The notes below the pieces were generated by a model. It had not been told where the DNA came from. It saw only the letters and a program-made list of their open reading frames with translations, and did not search any database. Shown in pieces: positions 10,600 through 19,644 of a stretch of DNA of 33,674 nucleotides (position 1 is the first letter of the stretch; every line of letters begins with the position of its first letter). The translations under genes and the position numbers were made by a program. The stretch lies in the NCBI RefSeq assembly GCF_003833015.1, contig NZ_RJLQ01000030.1, positions 1 to 33,674 of the forward strand, written 5' to 3'. The stretch is from Clostridium sp. E02 (lineage in GTDB: Bacteria > Bacillota > Clostridia > Lachnospirales > Lachnospiraceae).

Positions 10600-10812
10600 C
10601 TATTTTTCTGTACTTACATCTGAGTGACCATAAAAGGTAAGCAGGTACAACCCACAAATTCCTACCAAAGCATACACGATCCTTGTGAGCCATGTCATGC
10701 TCCCGAAAATAAATGACACCAGGTTGAAATTGAAGAAACCTACCAGCCCCCAGTTTACCGCACCAATGATAGCAATGGTTAGGGCAGTATAATTCAATGC
10801 TTTATTTCCCAT
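10600..10812 (-). CDS. DUF378 small membrane protein
   Basis: 70 residues with two membrane spans. LTIAIIGAVNWGLVGFFNFNLVSFIFG and VYALVGICGLYLL are the hallmark of DUF378 proteins, which have no known function. Ribosome site AAAGGAGGTAGTACC before ATG. Confidence 0.88.
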   Translation of the reverse strand: MGNKALNYTALTIAIIGAVNWGLVGFFNFNLVSFIFGSMTWLTRIVYALVGICGLYLLTFYGHSDVSTEK

Positions 10813-10865
10813 GGTACTACCTCCTTTTCTTTCTTATTATGGAGAAGGATTCTGGTTTTTATACA

Positions 10866-12380
10866 TTATTTTCCCAAACTATTAATTCTGGATTTTATTT
10901 CATCTTCCCGATTCTGAAACAACAGTCTTTCATTGTATTGATAATACCGTTCACATTCATATTCTCTCAAGAATTTAACACTACTGTCGCTAGAGTTTAA
11001 CTCTGTAATAAATATCACCATTTCCTGGCTGTCTCCAAATGCCGCTTCCATAAAATCGAAGGAATACTCCAGTTTAACTCCACACGCTCTCACATATTCA
11101 TCGTAGGTTTCATGCTCTTCTTCAAACATCTGCCGAATGCGATTCCATGCAGTTTCATTGTCTGGTGGTACTTCTTCCCGGAGTGTTTTTTCATATTCCA
11201 TTAAAATCTTTTCTGTATCCTGCTGCAGATAATCTTCTTTTCTGCTTAACAGCCCAGCCTCTTTTTTTCGATCCCGTTCTGATCTCCATTGACCGATTAA
11301 CCAGCTTAGTCGTTCCGTAATTGATGAGTTCTCAAACCCTTTCACATCGGGGCTTATTCGTTTTAGCCCTTCCATTAATAACTCTACCTGATCTCCATGG
11401 TCCAATACACGGCGAAATCCCTGCGTTAATTTTGATAAAATCAACCCAATGACACTTAGTTTTTCATCGAATGGAGCACGTCCTAGTTTGTTACATAATT
11501 GTTCCCGAATGGTCCCAGATAGAATCTCCTCTACCTGATAATCTTCTTTATACTTATAGTATAGTTCTAAATAGTTTGTAAAATCCTTGGCAATCTTTGG
11601 AAACTGGATGTATTCCCCTATCACATCTCGGTCCATCTCTTTCCCAATACGTTCATATACCTCCATAAACTTAGATAAGTCTTCCCAGCCTCTCGGGGTA
11701 GCGAAGAATTTTCCATCTACCGTGGTTTCAATTTTACAGAAATTTTCCGTTCTGGCATTCAGATAGGAAATAACAGCCGGGTGAATTTCATGCTCATAGG
11801 CATATTCTTTCCAAACTTCAAAATCAGGTTCAATGTGAATCAATTTGATTCGGTCTAACGTTACCACATCAAAATCACGAACCGATTTGTTATACTCTGG
11901 CGGATTACCAGCCGTTACAATTATCCATCCATCTGGAATTTTGTGATTTCCAAATGTCTTATATTGTAAAAACTGAAGCATGGTAGGAGCAAGCGTTTCA
12001 GAAACACAGTTAATCTCATCTATAAAAAGAATCCCCTCTTTCATTCCGCTTGTTTCAATTTTTTGGTAAATAGAGCCTACAATCTCACTCATGGTATATT
12101 CGGTAACTCGATATGGTTTGCCGCCAAAATTTTTCTCGCTGATAAATGGCAGCCCCACTGCACTTTGCCGGGTATGATGGGTGATGGTATAAGCCACCAG
12201 CCCCACCTTGCATTCCCTTGCAATCTGTTCCATGATCTGTGTCTTGCCCACTCCTGGCGGTCCCATTAAAAAGACAGGTCTCTGCCTTACGGAAGGGATC
12301 TCATAGGAACCGTGTCCATCTTTCAATAGGTAAGCCGAAATCGTATTCTTAATCTCTTCTTTTGCTCGTTTTATATTCAT
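10866..12380 (-). CDS. MoxR-type AAA+ ATPase
   Basis: 504 residues. The N-terminal half is an AAA+ module: Walker A GPPGVGKT near residue 41, Walker B ILFIDEINC, sensor-1 VTAGNPPEYN, consistent with MoxR/AAA_5 chaperone-like ATPases. The C-terminal half is helical and charged, without a recognised domain. It is the last gene of a three-gene unit with a VWA protein (11 bp upstream) and an LRR protein. MoxR/VWA pairs act as chaperones that load metals or remodel partners; the client here is unknown. Confidence 0.85.
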   Translation of the reverse strand: MNIKRAKEEIKNTISAYLLKDGHGSYEIPSVRQRPVFLMGPPGVGKTQIMEQIARECKVGLVAYTITHHTRQSAVGLPFISEKNFGGKPYRVTEYTMSEIVGSIYQKIETSGMKEGILFIDEINCVSETLAPTMLQFLQYKTFGNHKIPDGWIIVTAGNPPEYNKSVRDFDVVTLDRIKLIHIEPDFEVWKEYAYEHEIHPAVISYLNARTENFCKIETTVDGKFFATPRGWEDLSKFMEVYERIGKEMDRDVIGEYIQFPKIAKDFTNYLELYYKYKEDYQVEEILSGTIREQLCNKLGRAPFDEKLSVIGLILSKLTQGFRRVLDHGDQVELLMEGLKRISPDVKGFENSSITERLSWLIGQWRSERDRKKEAGLLSRKEDYLQQDTEKILMEYEKTLREEVPPDNETAWNRIRQMFEEEHETYDEYVRACGVKLEYSFDFMEAAFGDSQEMVIFITELNSSDSSVKFLREYECERYYQYNERLLFQNREDEIKSRINSLGK

Positions 12381-12391
12381 AATATCTCCTG

Positions 12392-13708
12392 TTATTTCAC
12401 GTCTAAGTCTTCCCAGGTTAGTATCAATTTAATTGCCCACCCTGGAACGGATATGTCTTCATACTGGTCTTTGACAAAAATAAATGCGGTTTCATAGGGC
12501 GGCATCTTCACCGGATAAATTCCTTTTCCATCCGTAAAGTACAAAAGCCCTTTCAGTTTTTTAAATGCTCCTTTGTTGATAAGCCCATTCACATATTCAA
12601 ATGCAGGTCGGAAATCGGTACCTCCAAATCCTGACAGCGTAAAGTTTTCCATATAATCTTCCATATCTTTCCTGCTTGTAATGGTAACATCGGAACGGAC
12701 GGTTTCATCGCACTGTATGATATGAATGTTAATTTTTCGGAAATAGCTTTCTGATTCCCCTAATATTCCATAGGTTTCTTCCAGAAAACGTCGTACCAAA
12801 TCTCCAGATACTGACATAGAGGTATCAATTACAATAACAAAATCTTCGATTTTAAAAACCTCTTTGGTTTCCATTGGTTCGATTAAAGGCATGTCTTTGT
12901 AAAGGGACATCCCATAAGCATAAAATACGGGATCAAAAGAATCGGGATCAATTTGAGCCTCTTCTTTTAGAACTGCAAACTTCTTTAAGAAACGTTTATA
13001 GTCATATCGTTCCCTATTTTCTATTTTCACCTGCTCCAATAAGTTTTTCCCGGAATCCTCTTTCTCTTCCCCAAAAGATTCCATCTCTGTCTCCATTTTC
13101 TCCCGGGTGTTCTCCCACTCATTCTGGCGCTGCATTTTTAATCTAGGTTCTTCCTCTTCCCATCTATTATGATGGTCCACATAAAATTCGGCTGCCATTT
13201 TATGTAATTCTTCGCTGCTTATTTGCATTTGTTGAAGTATATTATAAATGCCTCCTGCCGTCAAAACATTCAAACGGCTTAAAAACATAGCGTATTTTTC
13301 TCTTTTATAGGGAGTCTGATGGCGGTAAACAGCTTTTGCATACATCCCATCTAGGATGGATTCCACTGCTATATCACAAGCAAGATCCCATTCCTCTTTT
13401 TTTCTTTCTCCTCTTCTCCACAAATGGCAAAACAAACAGTGGAACACCATATGCAGATAGGTTCGGTTTACATAAACACGATTTCTTTGATAGATTATAA
13501 ACAGTTGCTCCGGCTGATAATAAATCACCTTACCATCGGTTCCAATCCCTTTGCTTCTCCTGTCTGCTTCATAGGAAAAGCTGCTTAATGCCACATCGAG
13601 GTAATGAAATTTTACATATAGTTCATTTCTTGCATTGTTTAATATCTCTTGCCCAAGCTCGACCTCTTTTAACTCATCTAGCTGCCTTTGTCTTACCGGA
13701 TCAATCAT
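12392..13708 (-). CDS. VWA / DUF2201-like protein, partner of the AAA+ ATPase
   Basis: 438 residues. The C-terminal third is a von Willebrand A-type domain with MIDAS residues DTSMS (VIVIDTSMSVSG), a conserved GGTDF and FTDGKG. The N-terminal part resembles the metallopeptidase-like region of DUF2201 proteins, but the motif expected as HExxH reads HMVFH, so the catalytic Glu is absent and proteolysis is unlikely. Ribosome site AAGGTG. Between LRR and ATPase genes on the same strand. Confidence 0.82.
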   Translation of the reverse strand: MIDPVRQRQLDELKEVELGQEILNNARNELYVKFHYLDVALSSFSYEADRRSKGIGTDGKVIYYQPEQLFIIYQRNRVYVNRTYLHMVFHCLFCHLWRRGERKKEEWDLACDIAVESILDGMYAKAVYRHQTPYKREKYAMFLSRLNVLTAGGIYNILQQMQISSEELHKMAAEFYVDHHNRWEEEEPRLKMQRQNEWENTREKMETEMESFGEEKEDSGKNLLEQVKIENRERYDYKRFLKKFAVLKEEAQIDPDSFDPVFYAYGMSLYKDMPLIEPMETKEVFKIEDFVIVIDTSMSVSGDLVRRFLEETYGILGESESYFRKINIHIIQCDETVRSDVTITSRKDMEDYMENFTLSGFGGTDFRPAFEYVNGLINKGAFKKLKGLLYFTDGKGIYPVKMPPYETAFIFVKDQYEDISVPGWAIKLILTWEDLDVK

Positions 13709-13731
13709 CGCTTCACCTTCTTAATTATCTA

Positions 13732-14709
13732 TTACAGAGAAAAGGAACGTTTCTTTGCCGGAAATCGCTTGCGGCGTAGATCCATAAGCGTACTTAATAA
13801 TTCTGTTTTCTCTGATTTAACTGCCAAATCCACCATGTAGTCCAAACGTTCGCTGCTTGCCGCATATTGTTTCGCAAGCCAGAGAAACAACTCTCCCCCA
13901 AGTAGCTCCAATGCTATTTGCGAAACGTATTGCATATTCTCATCCAAATAGGTTTCATACGCCTTCTTATCTTCCCTTAATATATGAATGGGAGTAGAAA
14001 GCCTTAAAAGGACTAACGTTGCAACCGTTTGTCTGGAATGCTGAACCCGCAGATAGGGAAAAAGTGCATCGTATTTATGAAACTGAAATTCGGTGTGATC
14101 AAAACAGTATCGATACCGATGTCCGCATCCATGCATTTCCCGTAACACCACTCTCGCCGGGGTATGTTCAACCGATTCTTCAAACATTTCCGGAAATAAC
14201 AATTTTGCGTTGCCTTGACTGCTATTATAATTTACATATAGTTCCTGACGCAGTTCTGAGATTACATCTTTCATGCAAGAAGAAACACCATCTACAATAT
14301 GAATGTCTAATTCTCTTATGTTATGGCAGCCAGTAAACAGACCGGAACCAAGATCGGATATGGAACTTTTAAAAACTATTTTTTTTAGTTCATAACAGTT
14401 ATAGAATGCATAGTTCCCTATCTTCTCAATGGTTTCTGGCAAATACAATTCTTTTAAGTTCTCCCCTTTTATAATAGGAAGCTGTTTGGTTTCATTTAGT
14501 GTTGCAACAGTTCCATCTTCCTCACCGACCTGGATTAAGTCCCCAAATAACGATAACATCTGGCTTCTTCCGGCTCCGTCGTGAAAAAGGTAATCCGCAA
14601 GCTCCGTTACCGGATCATTTCCAATTCGCTCTGGGATCTGCACTTCCCCACCATATCCGAGGCAGCCTAGTATTTTTATATGATTGTCTATTTTCTGATA
14701 CAAGAACAT
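13732..14709 (-). CDS. BspA-type leucine-rich-repeat protein
   Basis: 325 residues. One or two LRR_5 repeats are visible (LPETIEKIGNYAFYNCYELKKIVFKSSISDLGSGLFTGCHNIRELDI). There is no signal peptide, so unlike most BspA proteins it should be cytoplasmic. The C-terminal ~150 residues are helical and unrecognised. First gene of the LRR-VWA-ATPase unit, 23 bp before the VWA gene; it could be the adaptor or target of the ATPase (inference). Confidence 0.72.
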   Translation of the reverse strand: MFLYQKIDNHIKILGCLGYGGEVQIPERIGNDPVTELADYLFHDGAGRSQMLSLFGDLIQVGEEDGTVATLNETKQLPIIKGENLKELYLPETIEKIGNYAFYNCYELKKIVFKSSISDLGSGLFTGCHNIRELDIHIVDGVSSCMKDVISELRQELYVNYNSSQGNAKLLFPEMFEESVEHTPARVVLREMHGCGHRYRYCFDHTEFQFHKYDALFPYLRVQHSRQTVATLVLLRLSTPIHILREDKKAYETYLDENMQYVSQIALELLGGELFLWLAKQYAASSERLDYMVDLAVKSEKTELLSTLMDLRRKRFPAKKRSFSL

Positions 14710-14819
14710 TTTTATTTTCCTTCACTTAATTTTCACAGTTCTAACATGATTTTATCACATTTCCTTATTATACTGATGTTTATAGAGATGAACAACTCTT
14801 ATTATACTTTTTCAGACAG

Positions 14820-14846
14820 CCGGCAGGATATCCCCCATCTTGCCGG
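14820..14846 (-). terminator. Hairpin after the holin-like gene
   Basis: CCGGCAGGAT-ATCCCCC-ATCTTGCCGG, a 10-bp stem with one G-T wobble, 14 bp after the holin-like stop codon. The tail is poor in T on both strands, so termination is only likely. Confidence 0.45.
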
Positions 14847-14860
14847 TTCCTCCCTTTTGT

Positions 14861-15154
14861 CTACTCTGTTTTTCCTGACTGCTTGATGATCTGATTCACA
14901 TACGTACTTAACCCTGCTACTAAAATCCCCTGTGTGATAGCTGTAAAAATCATCATGGCAGCCTCTTTCGATGTTTGTTCAACGCCTGTAGCCAAAACAT
15001 AGATCCCACATAAAGCGATCCCAACCGCCCCATTAATCAATGGAATGTATTTGTTTTTAATGATCTGGCTCTTTTTAATTCCTTCTCCTAAAAAATACAG
15101 GACTACTGCTATTATAAGCAGTTCTGGCTTGACATATTGAATGATATGATCCAT
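14861..15154 (-). CDS. Phage-holin-family small membrane protein
   Basis: 97 residues with three hydrophobic segments (LLIIAVVLYFLGEGI, LINGAVGIALCGIYVLATG, MMIFTAITQGILVAGLSTYVNQII) and a charged C-terminus, the layout of clostridial holin-family proteins found in phage lysis cassettes and as lone chromosomal copies. No phage genes are next to it. Strong ribosome site GAGGGGGG. Confidence 0.7.
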   Translation of the reverse strand: MDHIIQYVKPELLIIAVVLYFLGEGIKKSQIIKNKYIPLINGAVGIALCGIYVLATGVEQTSKEAAMMIFTAITQGILVAGLSTYVNQIIKQSGKTE

Positions 15155-15493
15155 TGTTTTCCCCCCTCTTTCTTTTTTGTTACAATCATCTACGTTCGGT
15201 CGACCTTCTTATTTTATATTAGCACAGCGTATAGGTTCATTCAATGCCCAAGAGCTTACTTCCACCTCATTTTGTGGATAAAAAACGACCCTAGCCTTGT
15301 AGCAACTTGCAATTTTCTGTCGTATTTTCAGACACTAACAAACAATCCACAATTATTTCCACATTATTGTGGATAAGTGTCGTCTTGAACTTAAGAGTTT
15401 ATGGAAAGCCCTGGTTAAATATGGAAATTTTATTGATTTTTAAATAGGGGGGAGGTAAACTATTCATATGAAATAAATCTAGAGAGGTGACGT
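15155..15493. other. Intergenic region with two perfect DnaA boxes
   Basis: No gene supported. TGTGGATAA (reverse complement of TTATCCACA) occurs at 15273-15281 and 15368-15376, in the same orientation. A CCACAAT...ATTGTGG inverted repeat surrounds the second. The stretch also holds the ribosome site GAGAGGTGACGT for the downstream gene. Confidence 0.5.
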
Positions 15494-15979
15494 ATGAAAA
15501 AATTTAACGTGTTGCTTGTGACTGCATTATTCTCCTTACTCCTGAGTTTTTCTGCTTTTGCAGGCGAATGGAAGCAGAATGATACCGGATGGTGGTATGA
15601 AAACGAGAATGGTACTTATCCTATGAACGGGATAAAAGAAATTGATCACAACTGGTATTACTTTGATAAAATAGGCTATATGAAAACAGGATGGTACCAA
15701 TTTGAGGATGGTTGGTTTGGTTTTGGGGAAAGTGGTGCCTGCATGAATCCTTTTGATTACAATACGCTCCAGCCAATTGGAGGTCCTCATGAGGGCTGGA
15801 TTGAATATAGTGGTAGTGCAGAAGCAACGATGCGGGATATCTCCAACGGAAGCGTGGTGCGATATAACAATCGTTACTGGTCTGATCCCGGTGCCTATCA
15901 GGAAGAGGTAAAATATGAACATGACGTGGCACCTGCAGAGATCAAGAACCGATTTGGACTGGCTGACATGCAATTTTAA
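15494..15979 (+). CDS. Secreted cell-wall-binding-repeat protein
   Basis: 161 residues. A signal peptide (MKKFNVLLVTALFSLLLSFS, cleavage after AFA) is followed by two or three choline-binding-type repeats: WKQNDTGWWYENENGTYPMNGI, HNWYYFDKIGYMKTGWYQ, GWFGFGESG. The last ~70 residues are a small unrecognised domain. It should be exported and bind wall teichoic or polysaccharide components. Monocistronic, with a good terminator. Confidence 0.82.
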   Translation: MKKFNVLLVTALFSLLLSFSAFAGEWKQNDTGWWYENENGTYPMNGIKEIDHNWYYFDKIGYMKTGWYQFEDGWFGFGESGACMNPFDYNTLQPIGGPHEGWIEYSGSAEATMRDISNGSVVRYNNRYWSDPGAYQEEVKYEHDVAPAEIKNRFGLADMQF

Positions 15980-15997
15980 CTGTATCTGAACGTTTCA

Positions 15998-16034
15998 ATG
16001 CCGACAGGATTTTAAACCTGCCGGCATTTTTTCT
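15998..16034 (+). terminator. Rho-independent terminator
   Basis: ATGCCGACAGG, loop, CCTGCCGGCAT (11-bp stem with one wobble), then a T-rich run. It ends the cell-wall-binding gene. Confidence 0.85.
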
Positions 16035-16043
16035 TCTTTATAA

Positions 16044-16500
16044 TTAATCTCCAATTTTTCTGATTTGAAACATTTGAGCTAGTAATAGCCAGTTGGCACG
16101 GAAAAACTGCATAATCTGCCAGTATCCGGCTCCCGTCAATTCATATGCTTTAATCAGATCAAATTTTGCCTGATAACTTCTTACGTCCTCAAACCACACT
16201 TCATGCTCAATTCCATACTTCCAATAACGAAAATACGGAGACATGGAAACCTCATCAAATTGGATTTCAGCACCATTTTCAATGGCTATCTGTACGGCTT
16301 CTAAGTTACTGACCGTCTCAGCACGAGTCACCCCCCGTTCAAAGGGAAGAGGCCAATCGTAACCGTAATTTGGTATTCCAAGGCTGATTTTATAGGCTGG
16401 AATTTCCGTTAGCGCATATTCCACCACTTGTTGCACCATATTGATGGGAGCCACCGCCATGGGCGGACCAAATGTATATGGACCGATAGGGTGTAGGTAA
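16044..16500 (-). pseudogene. 5'-truncated GH18 (YaaH/SleL-type) spore glycosidase
   Basis: The open frame to 16044 reads GPPMAVAPINMVQQVVEYAL... and ends NWLLLAQMFQIRKIGD, the C-terminal part of the YaaH/SleL family of spore-associated GH18 enzymes. Upstream of the internal ATG (16460) the frame continues with YTFGPP, still matching the family, then meets TAA near 16500. The signal or LysM modules and most of the barrel, including the catalytic DxxDxE region, are missing. It is therefore a remnant, and the break marks the edge of the AT-rich island. Confidence 0.82.
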
Positions 16501-16514
16501 TATTAATTTACATC

Positions 16515-17435
16515 TCAGTTACTTTGTGCAAGTGAGGTTAAGTATTCAATAACATCACTCCTGCCTTCATAGACAAATGTACGGTCATCTTCTGCCAGTT
16601 TTAAACCAAACGGTACGGCAGATTGTGGAAAATACATTTTCATTACAGATGATTTATTATACAATTTAATTTCAAACATTACTTTGTCTTTAGTAAATGA
16701 TTTTTTGTAAACAACAAAACGATATTTTTCTTTTTTTTCTGCAAGAATTTCTTTTTTTTCATCGCCATTATAATCTTTATTAGAACCTGCTGATTTATCC
16801 TGAAACTCATCGCATATGCTTTGTTCTTCAATTGTTTTAATTAATTTAGATTCAGACGCATAAATTTCTATTTTCGAAATACGAGGGTTTCCCACATGAT
16901 AAAAATCGGACTTTCTCTCTTCATTTTTCTCTTCTTGATTAACTGAAGTAGTTGACCTAGAATTTTTATTATAATCCAATATAGAATTAATATTATTTAT
17001 TGTTTCTTGCGTTGCCGTATAATAAAAAACAAGGTTATCTTTAGGAATCTTAATAGATGGTATTGCTTCTGGTTGCACCTCCATTTTTACAACATTAGTA
17101 CCTTTGTAAGTTGTCAGCGTAAAAATATATTTATCTCCTGAATCAATAGCTGACACTTCCTTTTTATATACTTTAATAATGAGATCATGATTATGGTTAT
17201 TATTAAAAGAAGTTATCTCTTCATCACTGAGAATTAGTGGTTCAATCTCAAGTTGTTCATTAAGAAAAGAAACTTTGTCTTTATTATCAGATGCTACTAG
17301 CAAATCATTATCCTCAGCCGAATAAATTTCTATTTTACTTATATTATTCTTATTAGTAGAATTGCTATTGCAGCCACAAAGTAAAATTAAAAACAAGAAA
17401 AGCAACATACAGATTATTTTTTTCCTAAATACCAT
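16515..17435 (-). CDS. Two-domain lipoprotein of unknown function
   Basis: 306 residues from the ATG at 17435 (ribosome site AGAGGTGAG; three codons upstream is only a GTG). Signal peptide ending ILLCGC with a lipobox. The mature part carries an internal duplication: SKIEIYSAEDNDLL...VYKKEV...VVKMEVQPEAIP...LVFYYT and, later, SKIEIYASESKLI...VYKKSF...VMKMYFPQSAVP...FVYEG, about 130 residues each. No family recognised. Its start lies 1 bp after the stop of the XRE/membrane regulator, so the two are coupled and may form a regulator/effector pair. Confidence 0.72.
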   Translation of the reverse strand: MVFRKKIICMLLFLFLILLCGCNSNSTNKNNISKIEIYSAEDNDLLVASDNKDKVSFLNEQLEIEPLILSDEEITSFNNNHNHDLIIKVYKKEVSAIDSGDKYIFTLTTYKGTNVVKMEVQPEAIPSIKIPKDNLVFYYTATQETINNINSILDYNKNSRSTTSVNQEEKNEERKSDFYHVGNPRISKIEIYASESKLIKTIEEQSICDEFQDKSAGSNKDYNGDEKKEILAEKKEKYRFVVYKKSFTKDKVMFEIKLYNKSSVMKMYFPQSAVPFGLKLAEDDRTFVYEGRSDVIEYLTSLAQSN

Positions 17436-17436
17436 A

Positions 17437-18327
17437 TTACTCACCTCTTTCTAACATAATACTATATATTTTTATGAGCACTATACATATTAAAACAAAA
17501 ATTGGTACAATCGGATTCCATGTATTACTTATAAAACCAATAAAAATTGCTAGTATTGTTATTGGAATAGCAATACTTATCCATTTTAAATTTGGTTCTA
17601 AATTACATCCACCATTCTCTAACTGTTTAAATATTAATGTTTCAGCTTTTATTGATATTCCAGCCAAAAAAAATAATCCAAAAGCCGCTGAATTCATAAT
17701 AGTTTCTATAACAGATGATAGTTCTACTAGGCTATATTCTTTTGATAAAATATATTGTATTGGTGAACTGAATAACAAAAATATAACACCAGCAATGATC
17801 AAAGCTGAGTACTTTCTTATATTTATATTGTGTTGTATTCTAAAAGTCTTAATAATTTCTGTATCAAAAAGTAATTGTTTAAATTTAAATTGCCTGTAGT
17901 TATTGGGAATTATTAGTTGCCATAGTATAAAAGATATTCCTATTGCTCTCAAAAGCCATGACATTGAATTCCCTATTATAGCCCCCTTAAATATATAGTA
18001 AAAGATATTTGAAACACTAAATATACTTATTCCAATTGCTATATGTTTTGCTTTTCTGCAATTGTAATATAAATATCCATCAAGCTCTTCTTTACTTACA
18101 TATATTCCTATTGAATTCTTCTCTTCTGCAGTCTCTTCTTTTAAAAGATAATCAAGTGTGACACCAAACAGGTTACTTATTTGTATCAATTTTTCAATTT
18201 CAGGATAACCCTGCCCACTTTCCCATTTGCTTACTGCCTGACGTGTTATATCGAGCTGTTGTGCAAAATCCGCTTGGGAATACCCATGCTCTTTTCGTAA
18301 AGATTTTAGTTTGTCACCAAATTTCAT
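17437..18327 (-). CDS. XRE-family regulator with C-terminal membrane domain
   Basis: 296 residues. The N-terminal ~70 form a Cro/C1-type helix-turn-helix (KSLRKEHGYSQADFAQQLDITRQAVSKWESGQGYPEIEKLIQISNLF). After a short linker come about six hydrophobic segments, so the repressor is membrane-tethered; such proteins sense envelope or peptide stress in Firmicutes. Coupled to the downstream lipoprotein gene. A link to lanthipeptide immunity is possible but only inferred from the neighbourhood. Confidence 0.82.
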   Translation of the reverse strand: MKFGDKLKSLRKEHGYSQADFAQQLDITRQAVSKWESGQGYPEIEKLIQISNLFGVTLDYLLKEETAEEKNSIGIYVSKEELDGYLYYNCRKAKHIAIGISIFSVSNIFYYIFKGAIIGNSMSWLLRAIGISFILWQLIIPNNYRQFKFKQLLFDTEIIKTFRIQHNINIRKYSALIIAGVIFLLFSSPIQYILSKEYSLVELSSVIETIMNSAAFGLFFLAGISIKAETLIFKQLENGGCNLEPNLKWISIAIPITILAIFIGFISNTWNPIVPIFVLICIVLIKIYSIMLERGE

Positions 18328-18600
18328 ATATTCTCTATGATGTTCAAAGATGCGAAATCACCATAATTCCTTTCTTTTTAATATTAATGATACAGATCAA
18401 TTTTATAATTTAAAAATCTCAATTTTTGAGTAATTTTCCTAAGATTAAACTGTAACAGTTATCTCACCAAAAAACCCATAATTTAAAACTAATATATTGT
18501 TCTTATTTATAATACTAATAATAGGAAATTTATGCAACCCACCTAGCGTTGCATATTGTAAAAATATGGTTGCATTAAGTAATTAAGTGCATTTTAAACG
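18328..18600. other. AT-rich gap upstream of the XRE gene
   Basis: No gene seen. The motif GTTGCAT or its complement recurs around 18535-18580. The promoter of the XRE gene should lie here but was not resolved. Confidence 0.4.
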
Positions 18601-19356
18601 AAATTAGTCTAGTAGTCGAATATGAATCAAGTAAATTATCAACAGTATGCAACTGCGTTATCATAAGAACAGCCTTTATGATATTTTTTAGATTTCCTTT
18701 TATGTACTGAAATGCCTGTTTTACAAGTTCTGCTGTTTTGTCGGATACTGTAACCAATGAGTCCCAGCTCATGCCGGCTCTGACATATGTAAGATTATTT
18801 TTTGTGTTCCGTAATTATTGTGGAAATCCATAAATATATCAATTATGTTTACTGTTAGTTCATATTCATTCTTTGCTTTTCTTTCGTAATAATAGGTGCT
18901 ATTGGGAATTTGTAGGACTCTACACATTTCTAACAGAGTATTTGTGGGCATTTGTCATGATTACATTTAATTTCGTCCTAATATCAGCGCCGCTTGTTTG
19001 GCGCCGACCGCCTTTGGTGTAAAATATCGTTCTTCATCTTAAGCTGCTGGTTCTCTTTGCAAAGCCTGATCAGCTTGGCATCTTCTGTAGAACGGTTATC
19101 TTCTTCATTAAAGGAACCACTGTTATCTGCCAGAACAATCCATTTATCAAAGAGTGAATTTGTAATATCATATTCTCTGATAATATCGCATTTTCCTTTT
19201 TCACCTCACTAGAGATTAACGATTTTTTGTTTTAATTCAGATGTAAATGTACGACATAATCTTAGTTACTTGTTTTGAGAGTGACGTTGTATAATTAAGT
19301 TGTAACACCAATGTATGGTTTGGTAAAATGACCTACATCAAAGGAGAAGTTACAAT

Positions 19357-19638
19357 ATGTCAAACAATTGTTATGAGCCTGAGCTCAAAGAAAAAGTACT
19401 TCGCCTCTATCTGGAAGAGGGAAGAACTAAAAAAAGCCTTACTGAAGAATACAATCTTGGTAGCGGCACAATCACATACTGGTTACAGCAATACTGCAAA
19501 AAATGCAAAAGCAATCCAACTAAACAAGAAGAATCTGACGCATATGCTGAAACAAAGCGTTTAAAAAAAGAATTAGAAGAACTTAAAAAGGAAAATGACT
19601 TCTTAAAAAAGCGGCAGCATTCTTTGCGAAGGAAATAG
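19357..19638 (+). pseudogene. IS3-family orfA (helix-turn-helix), 3' end frameshifted
   Basis: 93 residues: MSNNCYEPELKEKVLRLYLE...YNLGSGTITYWLQQY is the usual HTH of orfA, followed by a leucine-rich coiled coil. The end reads LKKRQHSLRRK, whereas the -1 frame reads KKAAAFFAKEID, the normal ending in this group. One A is probably missing from the A-tract, or it is the slip site. Confidence 0.7.
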
Positions 19639-19644
19639 ATTAGC

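Noticed and set aside
15155-15493. Replication origin
   Set aside because: Only two DnaA boxes, no AT-rich unwinding element identified and no dnaA/dnaN/rep gene nearby.
17474-17899. Plus-strand 141-residue frame
   Set aside because: It is antisense to the membrane part of the XRE regulator; its apparent composition results from the opposite hydrophobic coding.
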